This document shows positions 43,389 to 51,618 of a stretch of DNA of 64,000 nt, one piece after another. Source of the stretch: Kitasatospora viridis (GTDB taxonomy: Bacteria > Actinomycetota > Actinomycetes > Streptomycetales > Streptomycetaceae). The stretch covers positions 4,307,001-4,371,000 of the forward strand of contig NZ_VIWT01000001.1 in NCBI RefSeq assembly GCF_007829815.1, read 5' to 3'. The translations under genes and the position numbers were made by a program. The notes below the pieces were generated by a model. The model was given only the letters and a program-made list of their open reading frames with translations. It had not been told where the DNA came from and did not search any database. Position 1 is the first letter of the stretch; each line of letters starts with the position of its first letter.

Positions 43389-43703
43389 ATGTACGCGATC
43401 GTTCGCGCCGGCGGCCGCCAGCACAAGGTCGCCGTGGGCGACGTGCTGGAGATCGACCGTGTTGACGTCAAGCCGGGTGACTCGGTGGAGCTCGCGACCA
43501 TCCTGGTCGTCGACGGTGAGGCCGTCACCTCCGACCCGTGGGTGCTGGCCGGCGTGAAGGTTCACGCCGAGGTCGTCGACCACACCAAGGGCGAGAAGAT
43601 CACGATCCTCCGCTACAAGAACAAGACCGGCTACCGTCGGCGCCAGGGTCACCGTCAGCGCCACACCGCCGTCCGCATCACGAGCATCGACTCCGCGAAG
43701 TAA
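43389..43703 (+). CDS. rplU: 50S ribosomal protein L21
   Basis: 104 aa, MYAIVRAGGRQHKVAVGDVL at the N-terminus and the L21 signature YRRRQGHRQRHTAVRITSI at the C-terminus. ATG at 43389 chosen over an in-frame GTG at 43371 because L21 proteins begin MYAIV and GGAAAG precedes it. Operon with rpmA, 16 bases downstream. Confidence 0.96.
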   Translation: MYAIVRAGGRQHKVAVGDVLEIDRVDVKPGDSVELATILVVDGEAVTSDPWVLAGVKVHAEVVDHTKGEKITILRYKNKTGYRRRQGHRQRHTAVRITSIDSAK

Positions 43704-43719
43704 GTAAGGGGATAGCGAG

Positions 43720-43977
43720 ATGGCACACAAGAAGGGCGCAAGCTCTACCCGGAACGGCCGCGACTCGAACGCCCAGCGCCTCGGCGTCAAGCGCTTCGGC
43801 GGCCAGGTCGTCAGCGCCGGTGAGATCCTGGTCCGCCAGCGCGGCACCCACTTCCACCCGGGTGCGGGCGTCGGTCGCGGTGGCGACGACACCCTGTTCG
43901 CGCTGACCGCCGGTGCGGTGCAGTTCGGCACCCGTCGCGGCCGCAAGGTCGTCAACATCGTGGCCGTCGAGGCCTGA
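43720..43977 (+). CDS. rpmA: 50S ribosomal protein L27
   Basis: 85 aa, MAHKKGASSTRNGRDSNAQR; the N-terminus reaches the peptidyl transferase centre. No N-terminal cleavable extension, unlike Firmicutes L27. AAGGGGAT upstream. Two hairpins follow its stop. Confidence 0.97.
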   Translation: MAHKKGASSTRNGRDSNAQRLGVKRFGGQVVSAGEILVRQRGTHFHPGAGVGRGGDDTLFALTAGAVQFGTRRGRKVVNIVAVEA

Positions 43978-44039
43978 TCCAGCGTCACCGCTGGATCCCT
44001 GCAGGGTGGGCCGGGTTTCCGGTCCACCCTGCGTGTTTT
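43976..44039 (+). terminator. double hairpin terminator between rpmA and obgE
   Basis: First hairpin GATCCAGCG-TCAC-CGCTGGATC (43976-43997, overlapping the stop codon). Second: GCAGGGTGG at 44001-44009 pairs with 44024-44032, extended inside, followed by GTGTTTTT, one of the few T-tract terminators here. It would lower obgE expression relative to the ribosomal proteins. Confidence 0.88.
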
Positions 44040-44071
44040 TCCCGACCCCTCGCCAATGGGAGGCACCGCTC

Positions 44072-45547
44072 ATGACCACCTTCGTGGACCGCGTCGAACT
44101 GCACGTCGCCGCGGGTAACGGAGGCCACGGCTGCGCCTCCGTACACCGGGAGAAGTTCAAGCCGCTCGGCGGCCCGGACGGCGGCAACGGCGGTGAGGGC
44201 GGCAGCGTCACCCTGGTGGTGGACAGCCAGATCACCACGCTGCTCGACTACCACCACTCGCGCAGCCGCAAGGCCGGCAACGGCAAGCCCGGCGCGGGCG
44301 GCCACCGCACCGGTGCGCTGGGCGAGGACATCGTGCTGCCGGTGCCGGACGGCACCGTGGTGCTGGACCGGCAGGGCAACCTGCTGGCCGACCTGGTCGG
44401 CCACGGCACCTCCTTCATCGCCGCCGCCGGCGGCCGCGGGGGCCTCGGCAACTCGGCGCTGTCCTCGGCCCGCCGCAAGGCCCCCGGATTCGCGCTGCTC
44501 GGCGAGCCGGGCGAGGTCCGCGACATCGTGCTGGAGCTCAAGTCGGTCGCCGACGTGGCCCTGGTGGGCTACCCGAGCGCCGGCAAGTCCTCGCTGATCT
44601 CGGTGCTCTCCGCCGCCAAGCCGAAGATCGCCGACTACCCGTTCACCACCCTGGTGCCGAACCTCGGCGTGGTCACGGCGGGCGACAGCGTCTACACCAT
44701 CGCCGACGTGCCCGGGCTGATCCCGGGCGCCAGCCAGGGCAAGGGCCTCGGCCTGGAGTTCCTGCGCCACGTGGAGCGCTGCAGCGTGCTGGTGCACGTG
44801 CTGGACTGCGCCACCCTGGAGCCGGGCCGCGACCCGCTCACCGACCTGGAGACGATCGAGGCGGAGCTGGCCCAGTACGGCGGCCTGGAGGACCGGCCGC
44901 GGCTGGTCGCGCTCAACAAGGTGGACGTGCCGGACGGCCAGGACATCGCCGACCTGACCCGGGCCTCGCTGGAGGAGCGCGGCTACCGGGTATTCGAGGT
45001 CTCCGCCGCCTCCCGCAAGGGCCTGCGCGAGCTGAACTTCGCGCTGGCCGGGATCGTCGCCGAGGCCCGGGCCGCCAAGCCGGTCCAGGAGTCCACCCGG
45101 ATCGTGCTGCGCCCGACGGCCGTGGACGACGCCGGCTTCACCGTCACCGAGGAGGACGGCGCCTTCCGGGTGCGCGGCGTCAAGCCGGAGCGCTGGGTGC
45201 GCCAGACCGACTTCAACAACGACGAGGCCGTCGGCTACCTGGCCGACCGGCTGGCCCGCCTCGGTGTCGAGGACCAGCTGTGGAAGTCCGGCGCGCACGA
45301 GGGTGACACCGTCATCATCGGCCCGGACGAGAACGCCGTGGTCTTCGACTGGGAGCCGACCATGGCCGCCGGCGCCGAGATGCTCGGCCGCCGCGGCGAG
45401 GACCACCGGTTCGACGCCCCGCGCCCGGCGGTCGACCGCCGCCGCGAGAAGCAGAAGGGCAAGGACGCCGCCGAGGCCGAGTACGAGGCCTTCGAGGCGC
45501 TCTCCTCCGGCCGCCCGGCCGAGCTCGGCGAGGACGAGGACGAGTAG
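44072..45547 (+). CDS. obgE: Obg-family GTPase
   Basis: Ribosome-associated GTPase; in streptomycetes linked to GTP sensing and onset of sporulation. 491 aa: Gly-rich Obg fold (about 1-158), G domain with GYPSAGKSS (about 166-174), DVPGLIPGA and NKVD, then the OCT domain and an acidic tail (ELGEDEDE). ATG with GGGAGG at 44058-44063. Confidence 0.96.
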   Translation: MTTFVDRVELHVAAGNGGHGCASVHREKFKPLGGPDGGNGGEGGSVTLVVDSQITTLLDYHHSRSRKAGNGKPGAGGHRTGALGEDIVLPVPDGTVVLDRQGNLLADLVGHGTSFIAAAGGRGGLGNSALSSARRKAPGFALLGEPGEVRDIVLELKSVADVALVGYPSAGKSSLISVLSAAKPKIADYPFTTLVPNLGVVTAGDSVYTIADVPGLIPGASQGKGLGLEFLRHVERCSVLVHVLDCATLEPGRDPLTDLETIEAELAQYGGLEDRPRLVALNKVDVPDGQDIADLTRASLEERGYRVFEVSAASRKGLRELNFALAGIVAEARAAKPVQESTRIVLRPTAVDDAGFTVTEEDGAFRVRGVKPERWVRQTDFNNDEAVGYLADRLARLGVEDQLWKSGAHEGDTVIIGPDENAVVFDWEPTMAAGAEMLGRRGEDHRFDAPRPAVDRRREKQKGKDAAEAEYEAFEALSSGRPAELGEDEDE

Positions 45548-45571
45548 TCCATGCGGTGAAACGCAATGTGG

Positions 45572-45616
45572 TCCGGCCCGGTTCATCGCGTAGATTGCGC
45601 GGGGAACCGGGCCGGA
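45572..45616 (+). promoter_or_regulatory. hairpin enclosing the probable proB -10 box
   Basis: TCCGGCCCGGTTC (45572-45584) pairs perfectly with GAACCGGGCCGGA (45604-45616). The 19-base loop contains TAGATT (45591-45596), a good -10. In read-through RNA from obgE this would be a terminator; initiation at the -10 inside the loop would start near the right arm. Confidence 0.55.
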
Positions 45617-45635
45617 TGAGCAAGAGGGACGAGCG

Positions 45636-46772
45636 ATGAGCGAGCAGACACTGCGTCAGGACGTGCTGACGGCCCGTCGGATCGTGGTCAAGGTCGGCTC
45701 CTCCTCGCTCACCACGGCCGCCGGCGGGCTGGACGCCGACCGGGTGGACGCCCTGGTGGACGCGCTGGCCCGGCGGCTCGACGAGGCCGACCCGCCGGAG
45801 ATCGTGCTGGTCTCCTCCGGCGCCATCGCGGCCGGGCTGGCCCCGCTCGGGCTGGACCGGCGGCCCAAGGACCTGGCCCGCCAGCAGGCCGCGGCCAGCG
45901 TCGGCCAGGGCCTGCTGGTGGCCCGCTACACCGCCTCCTTCGCCCGCTACGGGCGCCGGGTCGGCCAGGTGCTGCTGACCGCCGAGGACGCCAGCCGCCG
46001 CGCGCACTACCGCAACGCCTACCGCACCCTGGACCAGCTGCTGGCGATGGGCGCCGTGCCGGTCGTCAACGAGAACGACACGGTCGCCACCGCCGAGATC
46101 AAGTTCGGCGACAACGACCGGCTGGCCGCGCTGGTCGCCCACCTGGTCCGGGCCGACCTGCTGGTGCTGCTCTCCGACGTCGACGGCCTCTACGACGGCG
46201 ACCCGAGCAAGCCCGGCACCCAGCGGATCGCCGAGGTGAGCGGTCCGCAGGACCTGGCGGGCGTCGAGATCGGCAGCGCGGGCAAGGCCGGGGTCGGCAC
46301 CGGCGGCATGGTGACCAAGGTCGAGGCCGCCCGGATCGCCACCGGCGCGGGCATCCCGGTGGTGCTCACCGCCGCCCGGCACGCCGCCGACGCGCTGGCC
46401 GGCCGCCCCACCGGCACGCTCTTCCACCGCACCGGCTCGCGCAGCGCCGACCGCCTGCTCTGGCTGGCGCACGCCAGCACCCCGCGCGGCGCGCTGCACC
46501 TGGACGAGGGCGCGGTGCGGGCCGTGGTGGAGGGCGGCAAGTCGCTGCTCCCCGCCGGGGTGACCGGGGTGGACGGGGAGTTCGTGGCCGGTGATCCGGT
46601 GGACCTTCTTGCCGAAAACGGCCACATCGTGGCCCGTGGCCTGGTCAACTTTGATGCGAGGGAGCTGCCGCGCCTGCTCGGAAGGTCGACGCGGGACCTG
46701 GCCCAGGAGCTGGGCGCCGCGTACGAGCGCGAGGTCATCCACCGGGACGACCTGGTCGTGCTGCGCGGCTGA
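45636..46772 (+). CDS. proB: glutamate 5-kinase
   Basis: First step of proline synthesis, phosphorylating glutamate. 378 aa: amino-acid-kinase domain with VVKVGSSSLT, NENDTVA and GGMVTKVEAA, and a C-terminal PUA domain (about 280-370). ATG start with GAGGGACGAG upstream. It is separated from proA by a small conserved gene. Confidence 0.96.
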   Translation: MSEQTLRQDVLTARRIVVKVGSSSLTTAAGGLDADRVDALVDALARRLDEADPPEIVLVSSGAIAAGLAPLGLDRRPKDLARQQAAASVGQGLLVARYTASFARYGRRVGQVLLTAEDASRRAHYRNAYRTLDQLLAMGAVPVVNENDTVATAEIKFGDNDRLAALVAHLVRADLLVLLSDVDGLYDGDPSKPGTQRIAEVSGPQDLAGVEIGSAGKAGVGTGGMVTKVEAARIATGAGIPVVLTAARHAADALAGRPTGTLFHRTGSRSADRLLWLAHASTPRGALHLDEGAVRAVVEGGKSLLPAGVTGVDGEFVAGDPVDLLAENGHIVARGLVNFDARELPRLLGRSTRDLAQELGAAYEREVIHRDDLVVLRG

Positions 46773-46855
46773 CGGACCGTCGGCTGCGGTCCGTCCGGGC
46801 GGCCGCACGGCGGAGCGCCGGTCCGGCCCCGATCGGCGTCGAACGGGAGGACGCG

Positions 46856-47290
46856 GTGGTACTCGGGCGCGACCAAGCGCGGACGGGGGCGACGGGGGCG
46901 ACCGTCCGCCAACTGCATCCCCGGCGGGAGCCGCCGGGGGAACCGGAGCAGGGCCGGCTGTGGCACGTGGTGCTGAGCCTGGCCGGCCAGGTGACCCCGC
47001 TGGCCGCACTGAAGAGCGGGCTGGAGCAGCTGGCGCACGACCACTCGTTCTTCCTGACGGCCCGTTACGCCGCCGACCACGCCGAGATCCGGTACTGGGA
47101 ACAGGCCCGCGACCTGCACGACGCGGCGGCGATCGCGCTGCGGCTGTGGGGCGAGCACCGCACCAGCGCCGGACTGCCCGCCTGGGAGATCGTCGGCCTG
47201 GAGGTGATCGACCGGGCCACCTACCACCAGCGGATCGCCGAGGGGTTCGGCGAACCCGGCGGTCAGCTCGGCGGGGTGCACCCCTACTGA
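46856..47290 (+). CDS. conserved hypothetical protein between proB and proA
   Basis: 144 aa. Conserved part: WHVVLSLAGQVTPLAALKSG, RYAADHAEIRYWEQARDLHDAA and WEIVGLEVIDRATYHQRIAE. Soluble, mixed alpha/beta; no domain name recognised. GTG start with GGGAGG at 46845-46850. Its constant place between proB and proA in streptomycetes suggests a housekeeping role, not necessarily in proline synthesis. Confidence 0.8.
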   Translation: MVLGRDQARTGATGATVRQLHPRREPPGEPEQGRLWHVVLSLAGQVTPLAALKSGLEQLAHDHSFFLTARYAADHAEIRYWEQARDLHDAAAIALRLWGEHRTSAGLPAWEIVGLEVIDRATYHQRIAEGFGEPGGQLGGVHPY

Positions 47291-47342
47291 TACTGACCGT
47301 CTCACCGGGTGAAAGGCGGCGGGCGGGCGGGCCGGCAGTCGT

Positions 47343-47348
47343 TAGGCT
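47343..47348 (+). promoter_or_regulatory. -10 box of leaderless proA promoter
   Basis: TAGGCT ends six bases before the proA ATG; no SD sequence in between. Confidence 0.55.
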
Positions 47349-47354
47349 TCGGCC

Positions 47355-48626
47355 ATGACGACCACTGACAGCCCCGTCCTCGCCACCGCGCGGCGCGCCC
47401 GTACGGCCGCCGCCGCACTCGCCCCGCTGCCGCGCTCGGCCAAGGACGCCGCGCTGCTGGCGATCGCCGAGGCGCTGACCGCGCGGGCCGCCGAGATCAC
47501 CGCGGCCAACGCCGAGGACGTCGAGCGGGCCCGGGCGGCCGGCACCGCGGACTCGGTGATCGACCGGCTGGCGCTGACCGAGCAGCGGATCGCCGCGATC
47601 GCCGAGGACGTCCGCCGGGTGGCCGGGCTGCCCGACCCGGTCGGCGAGGTGCTGCGCGGCTACACCCTGCCGAACGGGCTGGACGTGCGTCAGGTCCGGG
47701 TCCCGCTGGGCGTGGTGGGCATCATCTACGAGGCCCGGCCGAACGTCACGGTGGACGCGGCGGCGCTCTGCCTGAAGTCCGGCAACGCGGTGCTGCTGCG
47801 CGGCTCGGGCTCCGCGTACCGCTCCAACACCGCGCTGGTCGAGGTGCTGCGGGACGCCGTCGAGGGCGCCGGGCTGCCGGCCGACGCGGTGCAGCTGGTG
47901 CCGGGCGAGAGCCGCGACTCGGTGACCGAGCTGATGCGGGCCCGCGGCCTGGTGGACGTGCTGATCCCGCGCGGCGGCGCCTCGCTGATCAAGGCGGTGG
48001 TGGAGGGCTCCACCGTGCCGGTGATCGAGACCGGCACCGGCAACTGCCACGTCTACGTGGACGCCCAGACCGACCTGGCGATGGCCGTCGGCATCCTGCT
48101 CAACTCCAAGGCCCAGCGGGTCAGCGTGTGCAACGCGGCCGAGACCCTGCTGGTGCACAAGGACGTCGCCGCGCAGTTCCTGCCGCTCGCGCTGGCCGCG
48201 CTGGCCGAGGCCGGGGTGACGGTGCACGGCGACGAGGCGGTGCGCGCGCTCGCCGCGGGCACGCCCGCCACCGTGCTGCCGGCCACCGACGAGGACTGGG
48301 CCGCCGAGTACCTCTCGCTGGACCTGGCCGCCGCCGTGGTGGACTCGCTGGACGCCGCCGTGGAGCACATCCGCCGCTGGTCCTCCGGGCACACCGAGGC
48401 GATCGTCACCACCTCGCAGGCCGCCGCCCGGCGCTTCACGCAGCTGGTGGACTCGACCACCGTCGCGGTCAACGCCTCCACCCGGTTCACCGACGGGGGC
48501 GAGTTCGGCTTCGGCGCCGAGATCGGCATCTCCACCCAGAAGCTGCACGCCCGCGGCCCGATGGGGCTGCCGGAGCTGACCTCGACCAAGTACATCGTGA
48601 CCGGCGACGGGCACGTGCGGGGTTAG
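47355..48626 (+). CDS. proA: gamma-glutamyl phosphate reductase
   Basis: Second step of proline synthesis. 423 aa with the aldehyde-dehydrogenase-like fold; catalytic Cys in SVCNAAETLLVH and the motif FGFGAEIGISTQKLHARGPMG. ATG start with leaderless -10. Ends with TSTKYIVTGDG typical for the family. Confidence 0.96.
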   Translation: MTTTDSPVLATARRARTAAAALAPLPRSAKDAALLAIAEALTARAAEITAANAEDVERARAAGTADSVIDRLALTEQRIAAIAEDVRRVAGLPDPVGEVLRGYTLPNGLDVRQVRVPLGVVGIIYEARPNVTVDAAALCLKSGNAVLLRGSGSAYRSNTALVEVLRDAVEGAGLPADAVQLVPGESRDSVTELMRARGLVDVLIPRGGASLIKAVVEGSTVPVIETGTGNCHVYVDAQTDLAMAVGILLNSKAQRVSVCNAAETLLVHKDVAAQFLPLALAALAEAGVTVHGDEAVRALAAGTPATVLPATDEDWAAEYLSLDLAAAVVDSLDAAVEHIRRWSSGHTEAIVTTSQAAARRFTQLVDSTTVAVNASTRFTDGGEFGFGAEIGISTQKLHARGPMGLPELTSTKYIVTGDGHVRG

Positions 48627-48717
48627 TGGCGGGCCGTCAGCGGCTGACCGGAGCAACCGGGTCCACCGGCGGGCGTTCCAAGTGCCGGGAGCCACAGACA
48701 AATCGCCCGACCGGTAA

Positions 48718-48723
48718 TACGCT
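48718..48723 (+). promoter_or_regulatory. -10 box, leaderless
   Basis: TACGCT ends six bases before the GTG at 48730; no SD sequence. Confidence 0.5.
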
Positions 48724-48729
48724 GGCCCC

Positions 48730-49317
48730 GTGGCTGAGGATGTGGGGGACTCGCCGTACTCCGACGGCGACGACCACGGTGCTGCGGACGACGAGTTCGC
48801 CACCGTGGTCCTTGACGAGGCGTTCGTCCGCTCCGCCGCGGTGCACGAGCCCAGCGCGCGAGAGCGTCAGATGGCCGCCGCCGAGGCCCGGAACGAACCG
48901 GAGCCGGGCGGCGCGGGCCGGGCCCGCGAACCGGCCGCCGAGCGCTACGACGGGCTGCCGCTGGAGCTGCGCCCGCACCCGGCCGGCCGCGAGGACGACC
49001 GGATCTACACCGAGCCCTGGGTCGGCTCCGGCTACGGCCGGGCCCGCCGCCGGGCGGCCCGCTGGCCCGGCTACGGCGCCCGCTCCGCCTCCCGGGGCCA
49101 GATCGCCCAGCAGCGCTGGCACCGGCCGCTGGCCTGGGTGCTGGTGATCGTGATGGGCGTCAGCCTGGTGGCGATCGCGGTGGCGGCCGTCTACCGCGGC
49201 GCGGGCAACGGCACCGGCCGCCGACCGGTGGTCGGCACCAGCGGTCCGGCCTCCCCGGCGGCCACCGCGGCCCGGGCCGATCCGGTGCTCCCGGCCGTCC
49301 CGCAGCCCACCGGCTGA
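48730..49317 (+). CDS. single-pass membrane protein with DEF-x-TVVLDEAFVR motif
   Basis: 195 aa, unknown function. Acidic N-terminus with DDEFATVVLDEAFVRSAAVH (about 20-39), a basic region, one membrane segment (about 135-156, PLAWVLVIVMGVSLVAIAVAAV) and a short Ala/Pro-rich external tail. The N-terminal motif recurs in the next gene, so the two proteins may bind the same cytoplasmic partner. Confidence 0.75.
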   Translation: MAEDVGDSPYSDGDDHGAADDEFATVVLDEAFVRSAAVHEPSARERQMAAAEARNEPEPGGAGRAREPAAERYDGLPLELRPHPAGREDDRIYTEPWVGSGYGRARRRAARWPGYGARSASRGQIAQQRWHRPLAWVLVIVMGVSLVAIAVAAVYRGAGNGTGRRPVVGTSGPASPAATAARADPVLPAVPQPTG

Positions 49318-49370
49318 GGCCGTTCCCGGAAGTTGCCGCCAAGGCCTCGTTCCGGGCCGGTGACGGGCTC

Positions 49371-49376
49371 TACCCT
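49371..49376 (+). promoter_or_regulatory. -10 box, leaderless
   Basis: TACCCT ends six bases before the ATG at 49383; no SD sequence. Confidence 0.5.
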
Positions 49377-49382
49377 GGACTC

Positions 49383-50453
49383 ATGGGTGACCCGGGTGAG
49401 CCTCCGGAGGGTGCGCCCGAGGGCGGTTCCGGAAGCGATGACGAGTACCGATCCGTCGTCTTCGACGAGTCGTTCGTCCGTGCTGCCCGGATCACCGAGC
49501 TGTCGGCCGACGAGCGGCTCGGCGGCGCGCCCCGGGCGATCCGGCACAAGCTGGGCCTCGGCCTGCTCGCCTCGTTGCCCCGGCAGGCGCTGACCCTGCT
49601 GCTGCTCATCGTGGTGGCCTTCGGCGCCGCCGTGTACTTCGGGGTGACCGCCCCGCAGCAGGAGGCTGGCGGCCCGGTCGGCCAGCAGCTGACCAGCGAG
49701 CTGACCGCGCTCAGCCCGCCCGGCGGCACGGTCGTGGCCGCCGACCCGAGCAGCCCGTTCGCCAACCTCTCGGCGGCGGCGGGCTACGCGGACGGCAGCG
49801 CCGGCTTCGGCCTGCCTGCCGCCCGCACCGGCACCGCCCACTTCACCCAGAGCCAGGTCGCCGCCGCGGTGGACACCGTGCGGCGCTACCTCGTCGCCTC
49901 CGAGCTGACCCAGGTGGTGCTGGCGCAGGGCGAGACCGGGCCGGTGCGGGCGCTGGTCACGCCGGGGGAGCAGGGCCAGTTCGACCAGAGCGTGGACGCG
50001 CCCGCCGACGACCAGCACCACAGTGCGACCGGCTGGATGGTCCGGTTCGACCCGATGAAGGTGTCGCTGGCCAGCGACACGGTCAAGGTGGCCGGCAGCG
50101 TGGGCGTGCACGAACTCGACCCCTCCACCCTGGAGCTGACCGCCGACCACACCCTGGTCTACGCCCTGCGCCCGGCCGGCGCCTCGGTGACCGGCCCGGT
50201 GACCCTCTACACGGTGCGCCGCGAGGTGCGCTTCGACCTCGACCGCAGCGACGTGCTGGACGGCCAGCTGCGGGTGGTGGACGTGGCGCAGCAGGCCGGG
50301 CCGAGCGCCTGCGGCGTGGCGCAGGCCGAGTACCTCCAGCCGCTCGCCCCCGGGCCGGTGGCCGCCGCCGCCCAGCCCGGCGCGGTGAACCCGGGCGACC
50401 GCTCGCAGCCGGCCTGGCAGGGCTGCGCGGTCATGGGCGGTCCGACCGGCTGA
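49383..50453 (+). CDS. membrane protein with large exported domain, paralogous N-terminus
   Basis: 356 aa. N-terminal DDEYRSVVFDESFVRAARIT motif shared with the preceding protein, one membrane segment (about 67-88, QALTLLLLIVVAFGAAVYFG) and an about 250-residue extracytoplasmic domain with two Cys near the end (PSACGV; WQGCAV). No enzymatic motif. Its last 23 bases overlap the convergent sensor-like gene. Confidence 0.78.
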   Translation: MGDPGEPPEGAPEGGSGSDDEYRSVVFDESFVRAARITELSADERLGGAPRAIRHKLGLGLLASLPRQALTLLLLIVVAFGAAVYFGVTAPQQEAGGPVGQQLTSELTALSPPGGTVVAADPSSPFANLSAAAGYADGSAGFGLPAARTGTAHFTQSQVAAAVDTVRRYLVASELTQVVLAQGETGPVRALVTPGEQGQFDQSVDAPADDQHHSATGWMVRFDPMKVSLASDTVKVAGSVGVHELDPSTLELTADHTLVYALRPAGASVTGPVTLYTVRREVRFDLDRSDVLDGQLRVVDVAQQAGPSACGVAQAEYLQPLAPGPVAAAAQPGAVNPGDRSQPAWQGCAVMGGPTG

Positions 50454-51555
50454 CCGCCGGCAGCCGCACCACCAGGCACGCGCCGGGCGCCCACCCGGGC
50501 TCCCCGGCGGTGGCCGTGCCGCCGAGCGCGTGCACCGCGGTGCGCACCAGGGCCAGGCCGGCCGTCCGGTCGCCGTCCGGCTCGACCCGGCCGTCGGCGG
50601 CCACGGTGAGCACGGCCAGTCCGCCGGCCCGGCGCAGGCTCGCGGTGACCCCGCTGCGGGCGTGCCGGACGGCGTCGTCCAGCAGCCCGCGGACCACCCG
50701 GGCGAGCAGCACCTCGCGACCACGCACCGTGACCGGCGCCAGCTCGCCGGTGAACGCCAGCCCCGGGGCGGTCCGGGCCCGCTCGGCCAGCTGGGCGGCC
50801 ACCAGGTCGTGCAGCTCGACGGTGCGCTCCGACGGCAGCAGGCCGTCGCCGGGCAGCGGGTCCGCGGCGGGCGGCGGGGCAGCGGCCGTGGCGGGCCCGG
50901 ACTCGGCGGCCCGCCGACGCAGCGTCAGACCGGCCGCCGTCCAGGCGAGCGCGGCGGCCAGCACCGAGAGCGCGGGCGTGGCCACCCAGCCGAGCAGTGC
51001 GGTGACCCGCTCGCCGGCCCGCTCGGCGGGCAGCGGGTCGATCAGCACGTAGACGGTGAGCTGCCCGGCGGTGAGGCTGCGCAGGAACTGGTAGGGGCCC
51101 TCGCCCAGGGCGGCCGAGCGGGCGTTCGGCGCACTGCCCGGGGGGTAGCTCACGGTGACCGTGTCCGGGGCGAACAGTCCGGGCGCCCCCGGCCCGGGCG
51201 GCTGCGGGGCGATCGGCGGCAGCTGCACCACCGGGTCGAAGGAGCGCGGATCGGTCAGGCCCACCGAGCGCACCCACTGCCCGTCCGGTGCGACCAGGGC
51301 GTAGGCGAAGCCCGGGTACTCCGGGCCGGGAGCGCCGGGGAGCCTGGCGGAGACGTCCTGCAGCGCGGCGAACGCCCGGTCGGCGGCGGCCTGTTCGTGC
51401 TGGCCGCGCACGCTGCGCCCGACCCAGGCGGTGCCCGCCGTGCAGGCCAGTGCCGAGGCGAGCAGGGCGGCAGCGGCGGCCCGGAGCCGTACCCCGTGGC
51501 CGCCCGGCCGTTCCCCGCTGCCGGCCCGCTGCCGGGCGACCCTCAGTAGGCGCAC
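50431..51555 (-). CDS. degenerate sensor-kinase-like membrane protein
   Basis: 374 aa. Membrane segment about 24-44, extracytoplasmic sensor region (about 50-185), second membrane segment about 190-212, then a C-terminal HATPase-like fold (VVRGLLDDAVRHARSGV...DRTAGLALVRTAVHALGG). The N box is degenerate, lacking the usual Asn, and no HisKA phosphoacceptor His box is seen. There is no response regulator next door. It may be a signalling pseudokinase or a decayed kinase. GTG start uncertain. Confidence 0.65.
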   Translation of the reverse strand: MRLLRVARQRAGSGERPGGHGVRLRAAAAALLASALACTAGTAWVGRSVRGQHEQAAADRAFAALQDVSARLPGAPGPEYPGFAYALVAPDGQWVRSVGLTDPRSFDPVVQLPPIAPQPPGPGAPGLFAPDTVTVSYPPGSAPNARSAALGEGPYQFLRSLTAGQLTVYVLIDPLPAERAGERVTALLGWVATPALSVLAAALAWTAAGLTLRRRAAESGPATAAAPPPAADPLPGDGLLPSERTVELHDLVAAQLAERARTAPGLAFTGELAPVTVRGREVLLARVVRGLLDDAVRHARSGVTASLRRAGGLAVLTVAADGRVEPDGDRTAGLALVRTAVHALGGTATAGEPGWAPGACLVVRLPAVSRSDRP

Positions 51556-51618
51556 CAGTTGAGGATAGGTCAGCGGGCCGCGGCCCCCGGGAGGGGGCGG
51601 CGGCCCGCGGCCGGGCGG

